A stretch of 64,000 nucleotides of DNA from Chersky-840 sp963811775 (GCA_963811775.1 CAWESO010000019.1:62001-126000), one strand, 5' to 3'. Positions 25,774-34,367 are shown, counted from the first letter of the stretch. The notes: generated by a model not told the origin, from the letters alone. Program-made: numbers and translations.

Positions 25774-26780
25774 CCGACGGGCACCTCACCGACGACCACA
25801 TGGTCGACGGGCATCTGAACGACGAGCAACTGTCGTCGCATCTCGACGGGCTGGACGCGGGGTCCGGCGGCGAGCGCGACCGCGATGTTGCGGCATCGAT
25901 CGGGTCGCATCTCGAGGGGTGCGCCCGGTGCCGACGACGTCTGGTCGCTCTGGAGGCGGTGCGGCTGCGCTTGCGAGGCTCAGTGGAGTCCCTGTCGCCG
26001 CGCGTGCGTGCCGACTCGATCGATGCGGTCCTTCGTGCCGTTCGAGACGGCGATGCGGAAGGGACCGCGAGCGGCGCGGTCCCGGAGCGCACGCCGATTC
26101 CCCTGGCGCGCCGGCGTCCCCAAGCGCTCGTGGGGGCGGCCGCCGCCATCCTTGTCCTCGCCGGAGCGGTCGGGATCCCACTCGCCCTTTCCCATAGCGG
26201 GACGACGGCGGCGTCGCGAGCACCGAGCGGAGCGGTGTCGCCGCCGGCGTCGGCGACGAGCGGGGCCGTCGAGAACGGTGTCCAAGTGTTCTCGGACCTG
26301 GGAACATTCAGCTCGGCCGGCGCATTGGAAGCGCGGGTGGAGGGTCTGCTCCCGGTTGCGTCGGCGGCGGTGCCGACAGGTCCGGCGCCCGCTCCGACTT
26401 ATGCGTCCCCGGCCACCAGCACCGCCACGAACGCCGGCGCGGGCGCGGGGACCGCATCGGGTCCGGCCTCCGGGAACGGCCACGTTGGATCGAACAGCAC
26501 GACGGAATCGGGGAAGGCTGTGCAGGGTCCGCTCGACTTTCGAGCAGCGGGACCGACGACGAGGGCGCAGATCGACGGCTGCCTGTCGGCGGCGATGCAC
26601 GCCGCTGGCCCCGGCCGGACGTTGCAGGTCGCCGCGACCGCCACGTTCAGAGGCACCCCGGCCGTTGTGTACGTATTCGGATCGGGGTCGGGCGCGTCGA
26701 CGTCCGCGACCAAAGCCCCCCCGCAGTTGGTGGCGACGGCGCGCAACGGATGCAGGGTGCTCACCAAGACGCCGTTGTGA
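25770..26780 (+). CDS. Anti-sigma factor with zinc-finger motif and one transmembrane helix
   Basis: This 336-residue protein starts within the stop of the sigma gene. An N-terminal HxxxCxxC motif (HLEGCARC, about residues 48-55) is the ZAS-type sigma-binding zinc site. A single helix (ALVGAAAAILVLAGAVGIPLAL) follows, then an extracytoplasmic Ser/Ala/Thr-rich linker. The small C-terminal domain has QIDGCLSAAMHAAGPGRTLQVAATATFRGTPAVVYVF. The pair probably responds to an envelope signal; the trigger is unknown. Confidence 0.8.
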   Translation: MTDGHLTDDHMVDGHLNDEQLSSHLDGLDAGSGGERDRDVAASIGSHLEGCARCRRRLVALEAVRLRLRGSVESLSPRVRADSIDAVLRAVRDGDAEGTASGAVPERTPIPLARRRPQALVGAAAAILVLAGAVGIPLALSHSGTTAASRAPSGAVSPPASATSGAVENGVQVFSDLGTFSSAGALEARVEGLLPVASAAVPTGPAPAPTYASPATSTATNAGAGAGTASGPASGNGHVGSNSTTESGKAVQGPLDFRAAGPTTRAQIDGCLSAAMHAAGPGRTLQVAATATFRGTPAVVYVFGSGSGASTSATKAPPQLVATARNGCRVLTKTPL

Positions 26781-26897
26781 CCCGCGCCGTCACTGCCGTG
26801 CGGGCCTGACGGACGATCACGCGGGGATCGACGGCCGTGACTCGGGCTCCGCCGTGACGGCCGGTGGCGCCGGTGACGCCTGACGCCCGAGCTCGCC

Positions 26898-27932
26898 TCA
26901 GGCGGGATTGACAGCGTTGACAGCGCGGCGCCGGCGATGCACGATCCGCGTCCCCGCCAACCCCACCAGGCCCAGCAGCGCCAGTCCCGGGAGGGCCCAG
27001 CCCCCACCCACGGCTAGCCCGTCCACGACGGCCAGCGAGTTGTGTCGGAGGTAGCGCCAGGCCTGTGTCGCAGCGTTCGCACCGGGTCGCGCCGGTGGGA
27101 CGGTCACTGCCGGCGCCCCCGGAGCGGCGAGGTCGGCCGTGATGGTGGCGAAGGCAGCTGAGTTCTCCAGCACCGCCTGCTGGTTCTGCAGCTGCTGGAG
27201 TTGCTGTTCCACGGGGAACAGCTGGTTCTGGATCTCGAGAAAGGTGTTGATGTCGGTGGCTTGGGCCAGCTTGCCCTGCAGCAGGTTCACCTCCTCCTGG
27301 AGAATCTCGATCGTGGCCGCGTTGGTGGAGACCTGGTTCGTGACGTCCCTTCCTTGGATCTGCTGGCTCGTCACCTTTCCGTAGCCAGAGAGCGCGCCGA
27401 GAGCCTGGTTGAAGTCCGAATCGAGGACGTGGATCACGATGGCTCCCGAGAGCGGCGAGGTCCGTGCCGTTCCCCCCGCCATCGACGAGCTCTCGACGTA
27501 CCCGCCGTCGGCGACAGCCAACGCGGCGATGTCGGCCAAAGACGAGCTGACTTTGTCCCTCCCGATCCGCAGGTCGACGGTGGCGGTCCGCACGATCTGC
27601 GGGGTGATGGCGAGCACGGGCACCCGGGGGAGGGTCGCGCTCGTCGAGGCACCGGGTGTGCTTGCCGCCGCCGCGCCCGCCTCCACCGGGCCGGCTGTGG
27701 TCGGAAGCGCCGACGCCTTGGCCTGGTGCCCGCTCCCGTCCGACGAGGCCCGCGTCACCCCGCCGTCCGTCGGCGTTCCGGAAGGGGGAGTGACGTTGTG
27801 GGACGCGGGCGAGCTCGAGGAGGCGGTGGGCGCCGAGGAGGCGCCGAGGAGACCGCGACCCAGGGCCGCCGCGCCGACGAGCACGACGATGACGACGACC
27901 GCGGCAATGCGCTTGTTGGGCGCCTTCAGCAT
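26898..27932 (-). CDS. DUF4349 domain lipoprotein-like membrane protein
   Basis: The 344-residue protein has an N-terminal transmembrane helix (IAAVVVIVVLVGAAALG), a Ser/Thr-rich linker and the DUF4349 core (RTATVDLRIGRDKVSSSLADIAALAVADGGYVESSS). A coiled coil (EILQEEVNLLQGKLAQATDINTFLEIQNQLFPVEQQLQQLQ) and a C-terminal helix with Arg-rich tail complete it. DUF4349 function is not known. AGGAGG lies 5 nt before ATG 27932. It converges on the sigma/anti-sigma pair and could be part of its regulon. Confidence 0.78.
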   Translation of the reverse strand: MLKAPNKRIAAVVVIVVLVGAAALGRGLLGASSAPTASSSSPASHNVTPPSGTPTDGGVTRASSDGSGHQAKASALPTTAGPVEAGAAAASTPGASTSATLPRVPVLAITPQIVRTATVDLRIGRDKVSSSLADIAALAVADGGYVESSSMAGGTARTSPLSGAIVIHVLDSDFNQALGALSGYGKVTSQQIQGRDVTNQVSTNAATIEILQEEVNLLQGKLAQATDINTFLEIQNQLFPVEQQLQQLQNQQAVLENSAAFATITADLAAPGAPAVTVPPARPGANAATQAWRYLRHNSLAVVDGLAVGGGWALPGLALLGLVGLAGTRIVHRRRRAVNAVNPA

Positions 27933-28287
27933 GTGGGCCTCCTCGAACGACCAGGCGGAAACTGACCGGCCGACAGAACGGCTCTGTCCGGTCCGGCGCG
28001 TGTTTGACGATGCGCCGGTCTCCCTGGTTCCCGACAACGGACACGAGAACGCACAATTGCCCGATCGGCTGTCCCGGTGGCCCGCTCGAAGCGGTGTGCC
28101 GGCCGGTCGTTGCCCTGAGCGCCGTAGCCCGCTGCCCTAGCCCGCTGTTCTAACCGGGCCGCAGCAGCCAGACGCCGCACCCCGGCGTCCTGGAGCCGCC
28201 CGCCGAAGCCGGATCGGTCCTCACCGCTGCCCCGGATGCCACGGAGCGACCGTGGCCGCCTCCTGCCGGAGCTCCGTGCTTCGGGTG
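27933..28287. other. Intergenic stretch without a recognised gene
   Basis: About 355 nt between two minus-strand genes. I see no ORF with convincing composition, no RNA gene and no strong repeat. TAGCCCGCTG occurs twice in a row with CCC variation near 28125-28150. Confidence 0.4.
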
Positions 28288-28500
28288 TCAGCTCCCGGTG
28301 GCGACGTGAGACCCGTTCGCCACCAGCCGCGTGGGCGCGAGCGGCACGGTCGGCCAGGTGTCGAAGCTGCCGCGCCGGGGGGACGAGGTGTCCCGGTCGT
28401 CCACGAGCCGCCCCAGGGCGGCCCGCCCCAACGCCGCGATCGCGGCCGCCGCCGTCGCCACCACGATCGACCAGCCCATCCCTCGCATGATCCGTCTCAC
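28288..28500 (-). CDS. Small single-pass membrane protein
   Basis: The 70-residue product reads VRRIMRGMGWSIVVATAAAA, then ALGRLVDDRDTSSPRRGSFDTWPTVPLAPTR. A hydrophobic N-terminal helix is followed by a basic region and the FDTWPxVP motif. I recall that motif from short conserved actinobacterial proteins of unknown function. TACGCT on the minus strand (28513-28508) lies 7 nt before GTG 28500, which decides the start. It is divergent from the leuA leader. Confidence 0.6.
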   Translation of the reverse strand: MRRIMRGMGWSIVVATAAAAIAALGRAALGRLVDDRDTSSPRRGSFDTWPTVPLAPTRLVANGSHVATGS

Positions 28501-28560
28501 ATCCTGGAGCGTAGATCGTCGAGAAACGGGCCTGTGCGTGAGCAGCCTCGACGGGTGTCC

Positions 28561-28589
28561 TTGACCCCGGCGTCTCAATTCGCGAGCAT
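28561..28589 (+). promoter_or_regulatory. Promoter of leuA
   Basis: TTGACC (28561-28566) and GAGCAT (28584-28589) are 17 bp apart. The leader ATG at 28600 lies 10 nt after the -10 box, the same spacing as at ilvB. Confidence 0.6.
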
Positions 28590-28599
28590 GGGAACCGAC

Positions 28600-28641
28600 A
28601 TGCGCGAGAGCACGATCATCACGGACCTGCTTCTTACTTGA
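28600..28641 (+). CDS. leuA leader peptide
   Basis: This 13-residue frame reads MRESTIITDLLLT and ends in TGA. Three consecutive Leu codons (CTG CTT CTT) and two Ile codons precede the stop. A stable hairpin starts on the next base and a terminator follows. An ATG at 28588 in the same frame would add MGTD, but it overlaps the -10 box. Confidence 0.78.
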   Translation: MRESTIITDLLLT

Positions 28642-28707
28642 CGGCGAGCGCCCCATCGCGCTCGCCGATCCCGCCCCCTGTGCCGAATGGCCAGGGGGTT
28701 TCTTCTT
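28642..28707 (+). terminator. leuA attenuator: hairpin and intrinsic terminator
   Basis: CGGCGAGCG (28642-28650) pairs perfectly with CGCTCGCCG (28659-28667). The terminator pairs CCCCCTG (28674-28680) with CAGGGGG (28692-28698), with an inner GCC/GGC pairing, and runs into TTTCTTCTT. Placement directly after the leader stop codon supports ribosome-controlled attenuation. Confidence 0.78.
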
Positions 28708-28806
28708 GGGCGGAGGGCCGGGGGATCGCCCGGACAAGGACCCAGAACGCAGAACCGGCGGAGATCGCAGCCAAGGCACCACACGACACGACTCCAGGAC
28801 CAAGAC

Positions 28807-28952
28807 CCAAGACACACCGATATCCAAGACACACCGATATCCAAGACACACCGAGATCCAAGACACACCGATATCCAAGACACACCGAGATCCAAGACAC
28901 ACCGAGATCCAAGACACACCGAGATCCAAGACACACCGATATCCAAGACGCA
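28807..28952 (+). repeat. 17-bp tandem repeat in the leuA leader
   Basis: Eight full units of CCAAGACACACCGATAT or CCAAGACACACCGAGAT begin at 28807 and recur every 17 bp, with a partial ninth at 28943. The array lies between the attenuator and the leuA ribosome-binding site, so it would be transcribed but not translated. The nearly perfect copies suggest recent expansion. Confidence 0.9.
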
Positions 28953-28986
28953 CAGTGGTATCCAGAGACGAGAGCGAGGAACTCCG

Positions 28987-30639
28987 ATGAGCGACAAGCC
29001 CAGCGCCAAGCGAGCCCAGAAGCAGTCCAGCGGCCCTGCGCAGGGCCTGCTCGCGACCGACGGGAGAGGTGACGCGGGAGACCAAGGAGACCACCTCGTC
29101 GTCTTCGACACGACGCTGCGCGACGGCGAGCAGTCGCCGGGCATCTCTCTCGACGTCGCTGAGAAGCTCGAGATCGCCGAGCAACTGGCCCGGGCCGGCG
29201 TCGACTACATCGAGGCCGGCTTCCCCGTGGCGAGCCAGGGGGACTTCGAGGCCGTGCAGACGATCGCCCGGTCCGTGGGAACGGTCGCCGACGCCCCGGC
29301 CATCTGCGGCCTGTCGCGCACGCAGCTCGCCGACGTCGACCGCTGCTGGGAGGCGGTCCGGGACGCGGACCGGTCCCGCATCCACGTGTTCATCTCGACG
29401 AGCCCGCAGCACATGGAGCACATGCTCAAGATGAACGAGGCCCAGGTGCTGGCGGAGACCCGGGGTGGCGTCAGCCGGGCCCGGGAGCACACCGACGACG
29501 TGGAATTCAGCCCCCAGGACGCCACGAGAACACCTCTCGACTTCATGCTGGAGGTGCTGCGGGCGTCGGTCGAAGCGGGAGCGACCACGCTGAACATCCC
29601 CGACACCGTGGGGTACGGCATCCCGTGGGACTTCGGCGCCCTCATCCAGTACATCCGCAAGGAGATCCCGGGTGACTACGTGCTGTCGACCCATTGCCAC
29701 AACGACCTGGGGCTGGCCACGGCGAACACCTTGGCCGGGGTCCAAGCCGGCGCGCGCCAGGTCGAGGTGTGCGTGAACGGGCTCGGCGAGCGGGCCGGCA
29801 ACGCCGCCCTCGAGGAAGTCGTCATGGCCCTGCGGATCCGCCCCGATCAGTTCCCCGGTGTCACGACGACGGTGCGCACCGAGGAACTGGCGCGCGCCTC
29901 ACGGCTCGTGGCGCGGCTCACGGGCTACCCGGTGCAGTACAACAAGGCCGTCGTGGGGCGCAACGCCTTCGCCCACGAGTCGGGCATCCATCAACACGGC
30001 GTGCTGGCCGACCGGTCGACCTACGAGATCATCGACGCCGCCAGTGTGGGGCAGGTGGGCCGCCAGATCGTCATGGGCAAGCACTCGGGCCGTCACGCCT
30101 TTGCGGCCACCCTGGAGAAGATGGGCATCCACGTCCAGGGCGACGGCCTCAACCAGGCCTTCACGAGGTTCAAGGAGCTCGCCGACCGCAAGGTCGAGAT
30201 CACCGAGGCCGACCTCGAGGCCATCGTGGCCGAGGAGCTCGGGCAGGACCTGGTCGAGGGCTTCCACCTCGAGGCCCTCGAGGTGGCGGGTGGCACGGTG
30301 GGCATGCCCCGCGCCCGGGTGGTCGTGAGCAGGTCGGGGGACAAGGTCGAGGCCGCGGCGGAGGGCAACGGCATGATCGACGCCGCCTGCACGGCCATCC
30401 GCGCCGCCACCAAGGTGGAGTCGCGCCTGATCGGCTTCAACGTGTCGTCGGTGACCGGCGGTGTCGACGCCCTCGGGGATGTCGTCGTGCAGCTCGAGGA
30501 CGGCGGGCTCAAGGTGTCGGGACGCGGTGTGTCCACCGACGTCGTCGAGGCCTCGGCCCGCGCCTACCTCGCCGCTGTCAACCGCCTCGTCAGGATCCGG
30601 GCCCGCAACGAGCAGCGCGACGTCGAGATCGGCCCCTAG
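28987..30639 (+). CDS. leuA: 2-isopropylmalate synthase
   Basis: LeuA condenses acetyl-CoA with ketoisovalerate, the first committed step to leucine. The 550-residue protein has VVFDTTLRDGEQSPG near residue 40, the metal-binding HxH in STHCHNDLGLATAN, GLGERAGNAALEEV and NAFAHESGIHQHG. A C-terminal regulatory domain includes VTGGVDALGDVVVQLED. ATG 28987 is preceded by GAGGA. The frame is open further upstream, but that part consists of the 17-bp repeat. Confidence 0.95.
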   Translation: MSDKPSAKRAQKQSSGPAQGLLATDGRGDAGDQGDHLVVFDTTLRDGEQSPGISLDVAEKLEIAEQLARAGVDYIEAGFPVASQGDFEAVQTIARSVGTVADAPAICGLSRTQLADVDRCWEAVRDADRSRIHVFISTSPQHMEHMLKMNEAQVLAETRGGVSRAREHTDDVEFSPQDATRTPLDFMLEVLRASVEAGATTLNIPDTVGYGIPWDFGALIQYIRKEIPGDYVLSTHCHNDLGLATANTLAGVQAGARQVEVCVNGLGERAGNAALEEVVMALRIRPDQFPGVTTTVRTEELARASRLVARLTGYPVQYNKAVVGRNAFAHESGIHQHGVLADRSTYEIIDAASVGQVGRQIVMGKHSGRHAFAATLEKMGIHVQGDGLNQAFTRFKELADRKVEITEADLEAIVAEELGQDLVEGFHLEALEVAGGTVGMPRARVVVSRSGDKVEAAAEGNGMIDAACTAIRAATKVESRLIGFNVSSVTGGVDALGDVVVQLEDGGLKVSGRGVSTDVVEASARAYLAAVNRLVRIRARNEQRDVEIGP

Positions 30640-30672
30640 AACCGTCGCCGCGTCGCCGGTCCGCCTCCACGC

Positions 30673-31080
30673 CTAGGCGGTGGGCTGAATCTCTGCCGTG
30701 CAGTGGGCGCAACGGCGCGCCCGGTCGGGGATCTCGCTCAGGCACTCGGGACAGTCGCGCGTCCCCGGCTCGGCGTCCTGGCCCCGCTTGCGCCGCTCTG
30801 ACAGGGCGTTGATGGGCTTGATGACGAAGAAGAACACCGCCGCTGCCAGCAGCACGAAGGCGATGAGGGCGTTCAGAAACTTTCCGTAGAAGAAGACGCT
30901 GTGGTTCACCGTGAAACTGAGGTTGGCGAAATTCGCCTTCCCCGGAATGGCCACCAGGGGCGTGATCAAGTAGTTCACCAAGGCGGTCACGACAGCCCCG
31001 AAGGCGGCTCCGATGACCACCGCCACCGCCAGGTCGACCACGTTCCCGCGCATTATGAATGCCTTGAAGTCCTTCAACAC
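30673..31080 (-). CDS. mscL: Large-conductance mechanosensitive channel with C-terminal zinc ribbon
   Basis: MscL opens under membrane tension to release osmolytes. The N-terminus LKDFKAFIMRGNVVDLAVAVVIGAAFG with the first helix, the second helix FLNALIAFVLLAAAVFFFVI and the loop between them are typical. The usual C-terminal helical bundle is followed by CPEC...CAHC, a short zinc-ribbon-like tail. The protein has 135 residues. GAGGAGG lies just upstream of GTG 31080. Confidence 0.9.
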   Translation of the reverse strand: MLKDFKAFIMRGNVVDLAVAVVIGAAFGAVVTALVNYLITPLVAIPGKANFANLSFTVNHSVFFYGKFLNALIAFVLLAAAVFFFVIKPINALSERRKRGQDAEPGTRDCPECLSEIPDRARRCAHCTAEIQPTA

Positions 31081-31368
31081 GGTGCCTCCTCGGGCCGTCG
31101 GTTGGATCTTGGAAAGCGTTCGATCTGTCCGCGGCGCCCGGCTCCTGCCCCCCGGGAGAGAGCACCGCGGGCCTGACGATATGCCAGCTGCGCCTCCGGG
31201 GCCGCGGCGATGTGCAGGTACCGGCGCGGAGGGATCGGAGCGAGGACGGCTGCCGGCGACGAATATGAGATGGGGGACGTGGCGGTGGCGGGCCGAGGTC
31301 GGTGGGCGGGGCACGTCTGTGGTGCCCGGGCGGGCCACCGCGGTGCGGGACGCCAGAACAGCGACGGT

Positions 31369-32019
31369 TCAGACGGTCCCCGGTGTGCTCCCCGCGGCCG
31401 CCCCTGTCGCCGCGGGAGCCCCGGCTACGGCCGAGCTGGGCATCCACGGAGAGCGGTGGCGCTCGTAGACGGAGATCTCGTCCCCGTGACGAAGGGTCAG
31501 CCCGATGTCGTCCCAGCCGTTGAGCAGCCGCTCACGGGTGAAGGGGTCGAGGGGGAACGAACCGCTCAGTCCGAGGGCCGGTGCTTCGACGCTGCCGCGG
31601 GCGACGTCGATGGTCAGCTCGAGAGAGGGATCCGCGATGACGGCGTCGAGCAAGGCACGACCCACGCCGGCCTCGACCTCGACGGGCAGGAGTCCCTGCT
31701 TCGTGCAGTTGTTGCGGAAGATGTCGGCGAAGCGCGGCGACACGACAGCCTCGAATCCGTAGTCGAGCAAGGCCCACACGGCGTGCTCCCGGGACGAGCC
31801 CGTCCCGAAGTTCGGGCCCGCCACGAGGATGTTGGCGCCGACGTACTGCGGCTGGTTCAGGACGAAGTTGCGGTCGTCGCGCCACTCCGAGAAGAGGCCG
31901 GCGCCGAACCCGGTGCGCTCGACGCGCTTGAGCCAGTCCGACGGGATGATCTGGTCCGTGTCGACGTCGGAGCGGTCGAGGGGGACGGCGCGGCCGGTGA
32001 CGACGGTCACGGGCTTCAC
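31369..32019 (-). CDS. leuD: 3-isopropylmalate dehydratase small subunit
   Basis: LeuD completes the LeuCD aconitase-like isomerase. Signatures are DTDQIIPSDWLKRV, the swivel-domain GPNFGTGSSREHAVWAL and FADIFRNNCTKQGLLPV. At 216 residues it has an Ala/Gly-rich tail beyond the family end. The GTG start overlaps the leuC stop by GTGA. Confidence 0.94.
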   Translation of the reverse strand: MKPVTVVTGRAVPLDRSDVDTDQIIPSDWLKRVERTGFGAGLFSEWRDDRNFVLNQPQYVGANILVAGPNFGTGSSREHAVWALLDYGFEAVVSPRFADIFRNNCTKQGLLPVEVEAGVGRALLDAVIADPSLELTIDVARGSVEAPALGLSGSFPLDPFTRERLLNGWDDIGLTLRHGDEISVYERHRSPWMPSSAVAGAPAATGAAAGSTPGTV

Positions 32020-33437
32020 GACAGCTCCTCGGGCGTGGCGAAGCGTCCCGCCACCGCGGTGGCGGCGGCAACGGCGGGGGACACCAGGTGGGTGCGACCG
32101 CCCCGGCCCTGGCGACCTTCGAAGTTGCGGTTCGAGGTCGACGCGCAGCGCTCGCCGACAGCCAGCTTGTCGGGGTTCATGGCCAGGCACATCGAACAGC
32201 CCGGCTCACGCCATTCGAAGCCGGCGGCGAGGAACACCTTGTCGAGGCCCTCGGCTTCGGCCTGGGCCTTCACCGGGTGCGATCCCGGCACGACGAGGGC
32301 CCGCAACCCCTGGTGCACGTGGTGGCCCCGCAGGACCGCGGCGGCGGCCCGGAGGTCCTCGATGCGCGAGTTCGTGCACGAACCGATGAACACCGTGTCA
32401 ACCGCGACGTCGCGCACCGCCGTCCCCGCCGTCAGGCCCATGTACTCCAGCGCACGGCTGGCCGCCTCACGCTCGCCGGCGTCGGCGAAGCTCTCGGGGT
32501 CGGGGACCTGCCCGTCGATGGGGACGACCTGGGCGGGATTCGTGCCCCAGGTCACATGGGGGGCGATCGCCGACGCGTCGATGGTCACCGACTTGTCGAA
32601 CGCCGCTCCGTCGTCGGTGACGAGGGTGCGCCAGTCCTCGACGGCGCGCTCCCACAGCTTCCCGGTGGGCGCGTGGGGTCGACCCTCGAGGTAGGAGAAG
32701 GTGGTGTCGTCGGGTGCGATCATCCCCGCACGCGCCCCGGCCTCGATGGACATGTTGCACATCGTCATGCGGCCTTCCATGGACAGGGCGCGGATGGCGG
32801 GGCCCCGGTACTCGATGACGTGGCCCATGCCGCCGCTCGTCCCGATCCGCCCGATGATGGCCAACACGATGTCCTTGGCCGTCACCCCGGCCGGCGCGTC
32901 GCCCTCGACCTCGATGGCCATGGTCGCGAGCGGCATCTGGGGCAGGGTCTGGGTCGCCAGGACGTGCTCCACCTCCGAGGTGCCGATGCCGAAGGCCAGG
33001 GCGCCGAAGGCACCGTGCGTGGAGGTGTGGCTGTCACCGCACACGATGGTCATCCCTGGTTGGGAGAGCCCGAGCTCGGGGCCGATGATGTGGACGATCC
33101 CCTGGTTGGCATGGCCCATCGGGTAGCAGGTGATGCCGAACTCGGCGCAGTTGGCCGACAGCACCTCGAGTTGTTTCGCGGAGACGGGGTCGGCGACCGG
33201 CTTGTCGATGTCGGTGGTGGGGACGTTGTGGTCGGCCGTCGCCACGGTGAGCTCGGGATGGCGCACTGCCCGGCCCGCCAGGCGCAACCCGTCGAAGGCC
33301 TGGGGGGACGTGACCTCGTGCACGAGGTGCAGGTCGATGAAGAGCAGATCGGGCTCGCCCTCGGAGTGGTGGACGAGGTGTCTGTCCCAGACCTTGTCAC
33401 TGAGAGTGCGCGGCCCGGCCTCCGGGTTGACGGCCAT
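32016..33437 (-). CDS. leuC: 3-isopropylmalate dehydratase large subunit
   Basis: LeuC (473 residues) carries the [4Fe-4S] cluster. The ligand cysteines are seen in IGSCTNSRIEDLR and PGCSMCLAMNPDKL. Other family marks are CGDSHTSTHGAFGALAFGIGTSEVEHVLATQ near residue 140. It lies 32 nt downstream of greA and overlaps leuD, so the three probably share a message. No leader peptide of the type found at leuA or leuB is visible before greA or leuC. Confidence 0.95.
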   Translation of the reverse strand: MAVNPEAGPRTLSDKVWDRHLVHHSEGEPDLLFIDLHLVHEVTSPQAFDGLRLAGRAVRHPELTVATADHNVPTTDIDKPVADPVSAKQLEVLSANCAEFGITCYPMGHANQGIVHIIGPELGLSQPGMTIVCGDSHTSTHGAFGALAFGIGTSEVEHVLATQTLPQMPLATMAIEVEGDAPAGVTAKDIVLAIIGRIGTSGGMGHVIEYRGPAIRALSMEGRMTMCNMSIEAGARAGMIAPDDTTFSYLEGRPHAPTGKLWERAVEDWRTLVTDDGAAFDKSVTIDASAIAPHVTWGTNPAQVVPIDGQVPDPESFADAGEREAASRALEYMGLTAGTAVRDVAVDTVFIGSCTNSRIEDLRAAAAVLRGHHVHQGLRALVVPGSHPVKAQAEAEGLDKVFLAAGFEWREPGCSMCLAMNPDKLAVGERCASTSNRNFEGRQGRGGRTHLVSPAVAAATAVAGRFATPEELS

Positions 33438-33469
33438 CGGTCAGCCGTGCTGCGTCGAGGGGGCCATGG

Positions 33470-33952
33470 TCAGCTCCCTATCTGGACGATCTCGACCCGC
33501 AGCGTCCCGCCCGGTGCCTCGTACTCGACCGTGTCGCCCGTGGCCTTGCCCAGCAGGGCCTGGCCCAGAGGGGACCCGGGGGACACGACGTTGAGCTCGT
33601 CGTGGCGCTCCTCGATCGATCCCACGAAGAACCGCTCGACCTCGTCGTCGCCGTCGTAGCGAATGGCGACGACCGACCCGGTCGCCACGGTCCCGGATTG
33701 GCCCACCGCCTCGTCGTCGACGATGACGGCGTGGCCGAGCGTGTGCTGGAGTCTCCGGATGCGGGACTCCATCTTCCCCTGGGTGTCCTTGGCGGCGTGG
33801 TAGTCGCCGTTCTCCGACAGGTCACCGAGCGCCCGGGCGGCCTCGATGGCACGCGCGATCTCGACCCGGCCCCGGGTCGTGAGGTCCTCGAGCTCGGCTT
33901 GCAGCCGCTCGTAGGTGGCCTGGGTGAGTTGGGTGGATTCGTCCTCCGGCAT
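33470..33952 (-). CDS. greA: Transcription elongation factor GreA
   Basis: GreA rescues backtracked RNA polymerase by stimulating transcript cleavage. The 160-residue protein has the N-terminal coiled coil (TQATYERLQAELEDL, then IARAIEAARALGDLSENGDYHAAKDTQGKMESRIRRL) with the acidic tip D/E residues. The C-terminal FKBP-like domain has SPLGQALLGKATGDTVEYEAPGG. TACCCT (33966-33961) is 8 nt before the ATG on the minus strand. Confidence 0.92.
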   Translation of the reverse strand: MPEDESTQLTQATYERLQAELEDLTTRGRVEIARAIEAARALGDLSENGDYHAAKDTQGKMESRIRRLQHTLGHAVIVDDEAVGQSGTVATGSVVAIRYDGDDEVERFFVGSIEERHDELNVVSPGSPLGQALLGKATGDTVEYEAPGGTLRVEIVQIGS

Positions 33953-34290
33953 GCCCCCCAAGGGTATCGGCTCGGTCGGGGCCGCTCGGTGGCTCGTGCC
34001 GTTGCCGAGCCCGCCACCGAGCCCGCCGCGGAGCCCGTCACCGAGCACACCGAGCACACCGAGCCCGCCGCGGCGCCGCCGCTGAGCCATCCGATGCGCT
34101 AGGCACGACCCTGCCGGTGAGCCCGCCGCCGAGCCGGCAACTGCGCCCGTCGACGCCTGTCGACGCCCGTCGCCGAGCCCGTCGAGGCCCGCGGTCGCCC
34201 TCGACCCGCGTCCGCGGGGCCGGGTGGTCCGAGGCGTGCCCGAGTCCCCGGATCAGGAGCGTGCCCGGGTCGGCGCCGTCCGGGGTGTGG
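33953..34290. other. Repeat-rich spacer between greA and the leuB promoter
   Basis: About 340 nt without a gene. CCGAGCCCGCC-type units recur irregularly at about 33990-34075 and GTCGACGCC(T/C)GTCG units at about 34135-34185. The greA promoter box sits at the left end. Confidence 0.5.
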
Positions 34291-34319
34291 TTGACGGGCG
34301 CGGCGGGGCGAGGGAGACT
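34291..34319 (+). promoter_or_regulatory. Promoter of the leuB-ilvE-cimA operon
   Basis: TTGACG (34291-34296) and GAGACT (34314-34319) are 17 bp apart, and the leader ATG (34329) lies 9 nt further. The geometry matches the leuA and ilvB promoters. Confidence 0.65.
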
Positions 34320-34328
34320 GGTCGTCCG

Positions 34329-34367
34329 ATGAGAAACCCGAGCGCACCCGTAATCGTCATCGAATAG
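34329..34367 (+). CDS. leuB operon leader peptide
   Basis: The 12-residue frame MRNPSAPVIVIE ends in TAG. Four consecutive Val/Ile codons (GTA ATC GTC ATC) make it a sensor for valyl- and isoleucyl-tRNA rather than leucyl-tRNA. The following hairpin begins inside the stop codon. Rare GTA codon use at the sensing run is consistent with attenuation control. Confidence 0.8.
   Translation: MRNPSAPVIVIE

Noticed and set aside
28634..28936. Minus-strand ORFs with VCLGYRCVLDIGVSWIS repeats
   Set aside because: They only translate the 17-bp repeat in rotating frames. No start signals or matching context exist.
28807..28952. CRISPR array
   Set aside because: The 17-bp units are contiguous with no unique spacers, and no cas gene is nearby. 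It is a simple tandem repeat.
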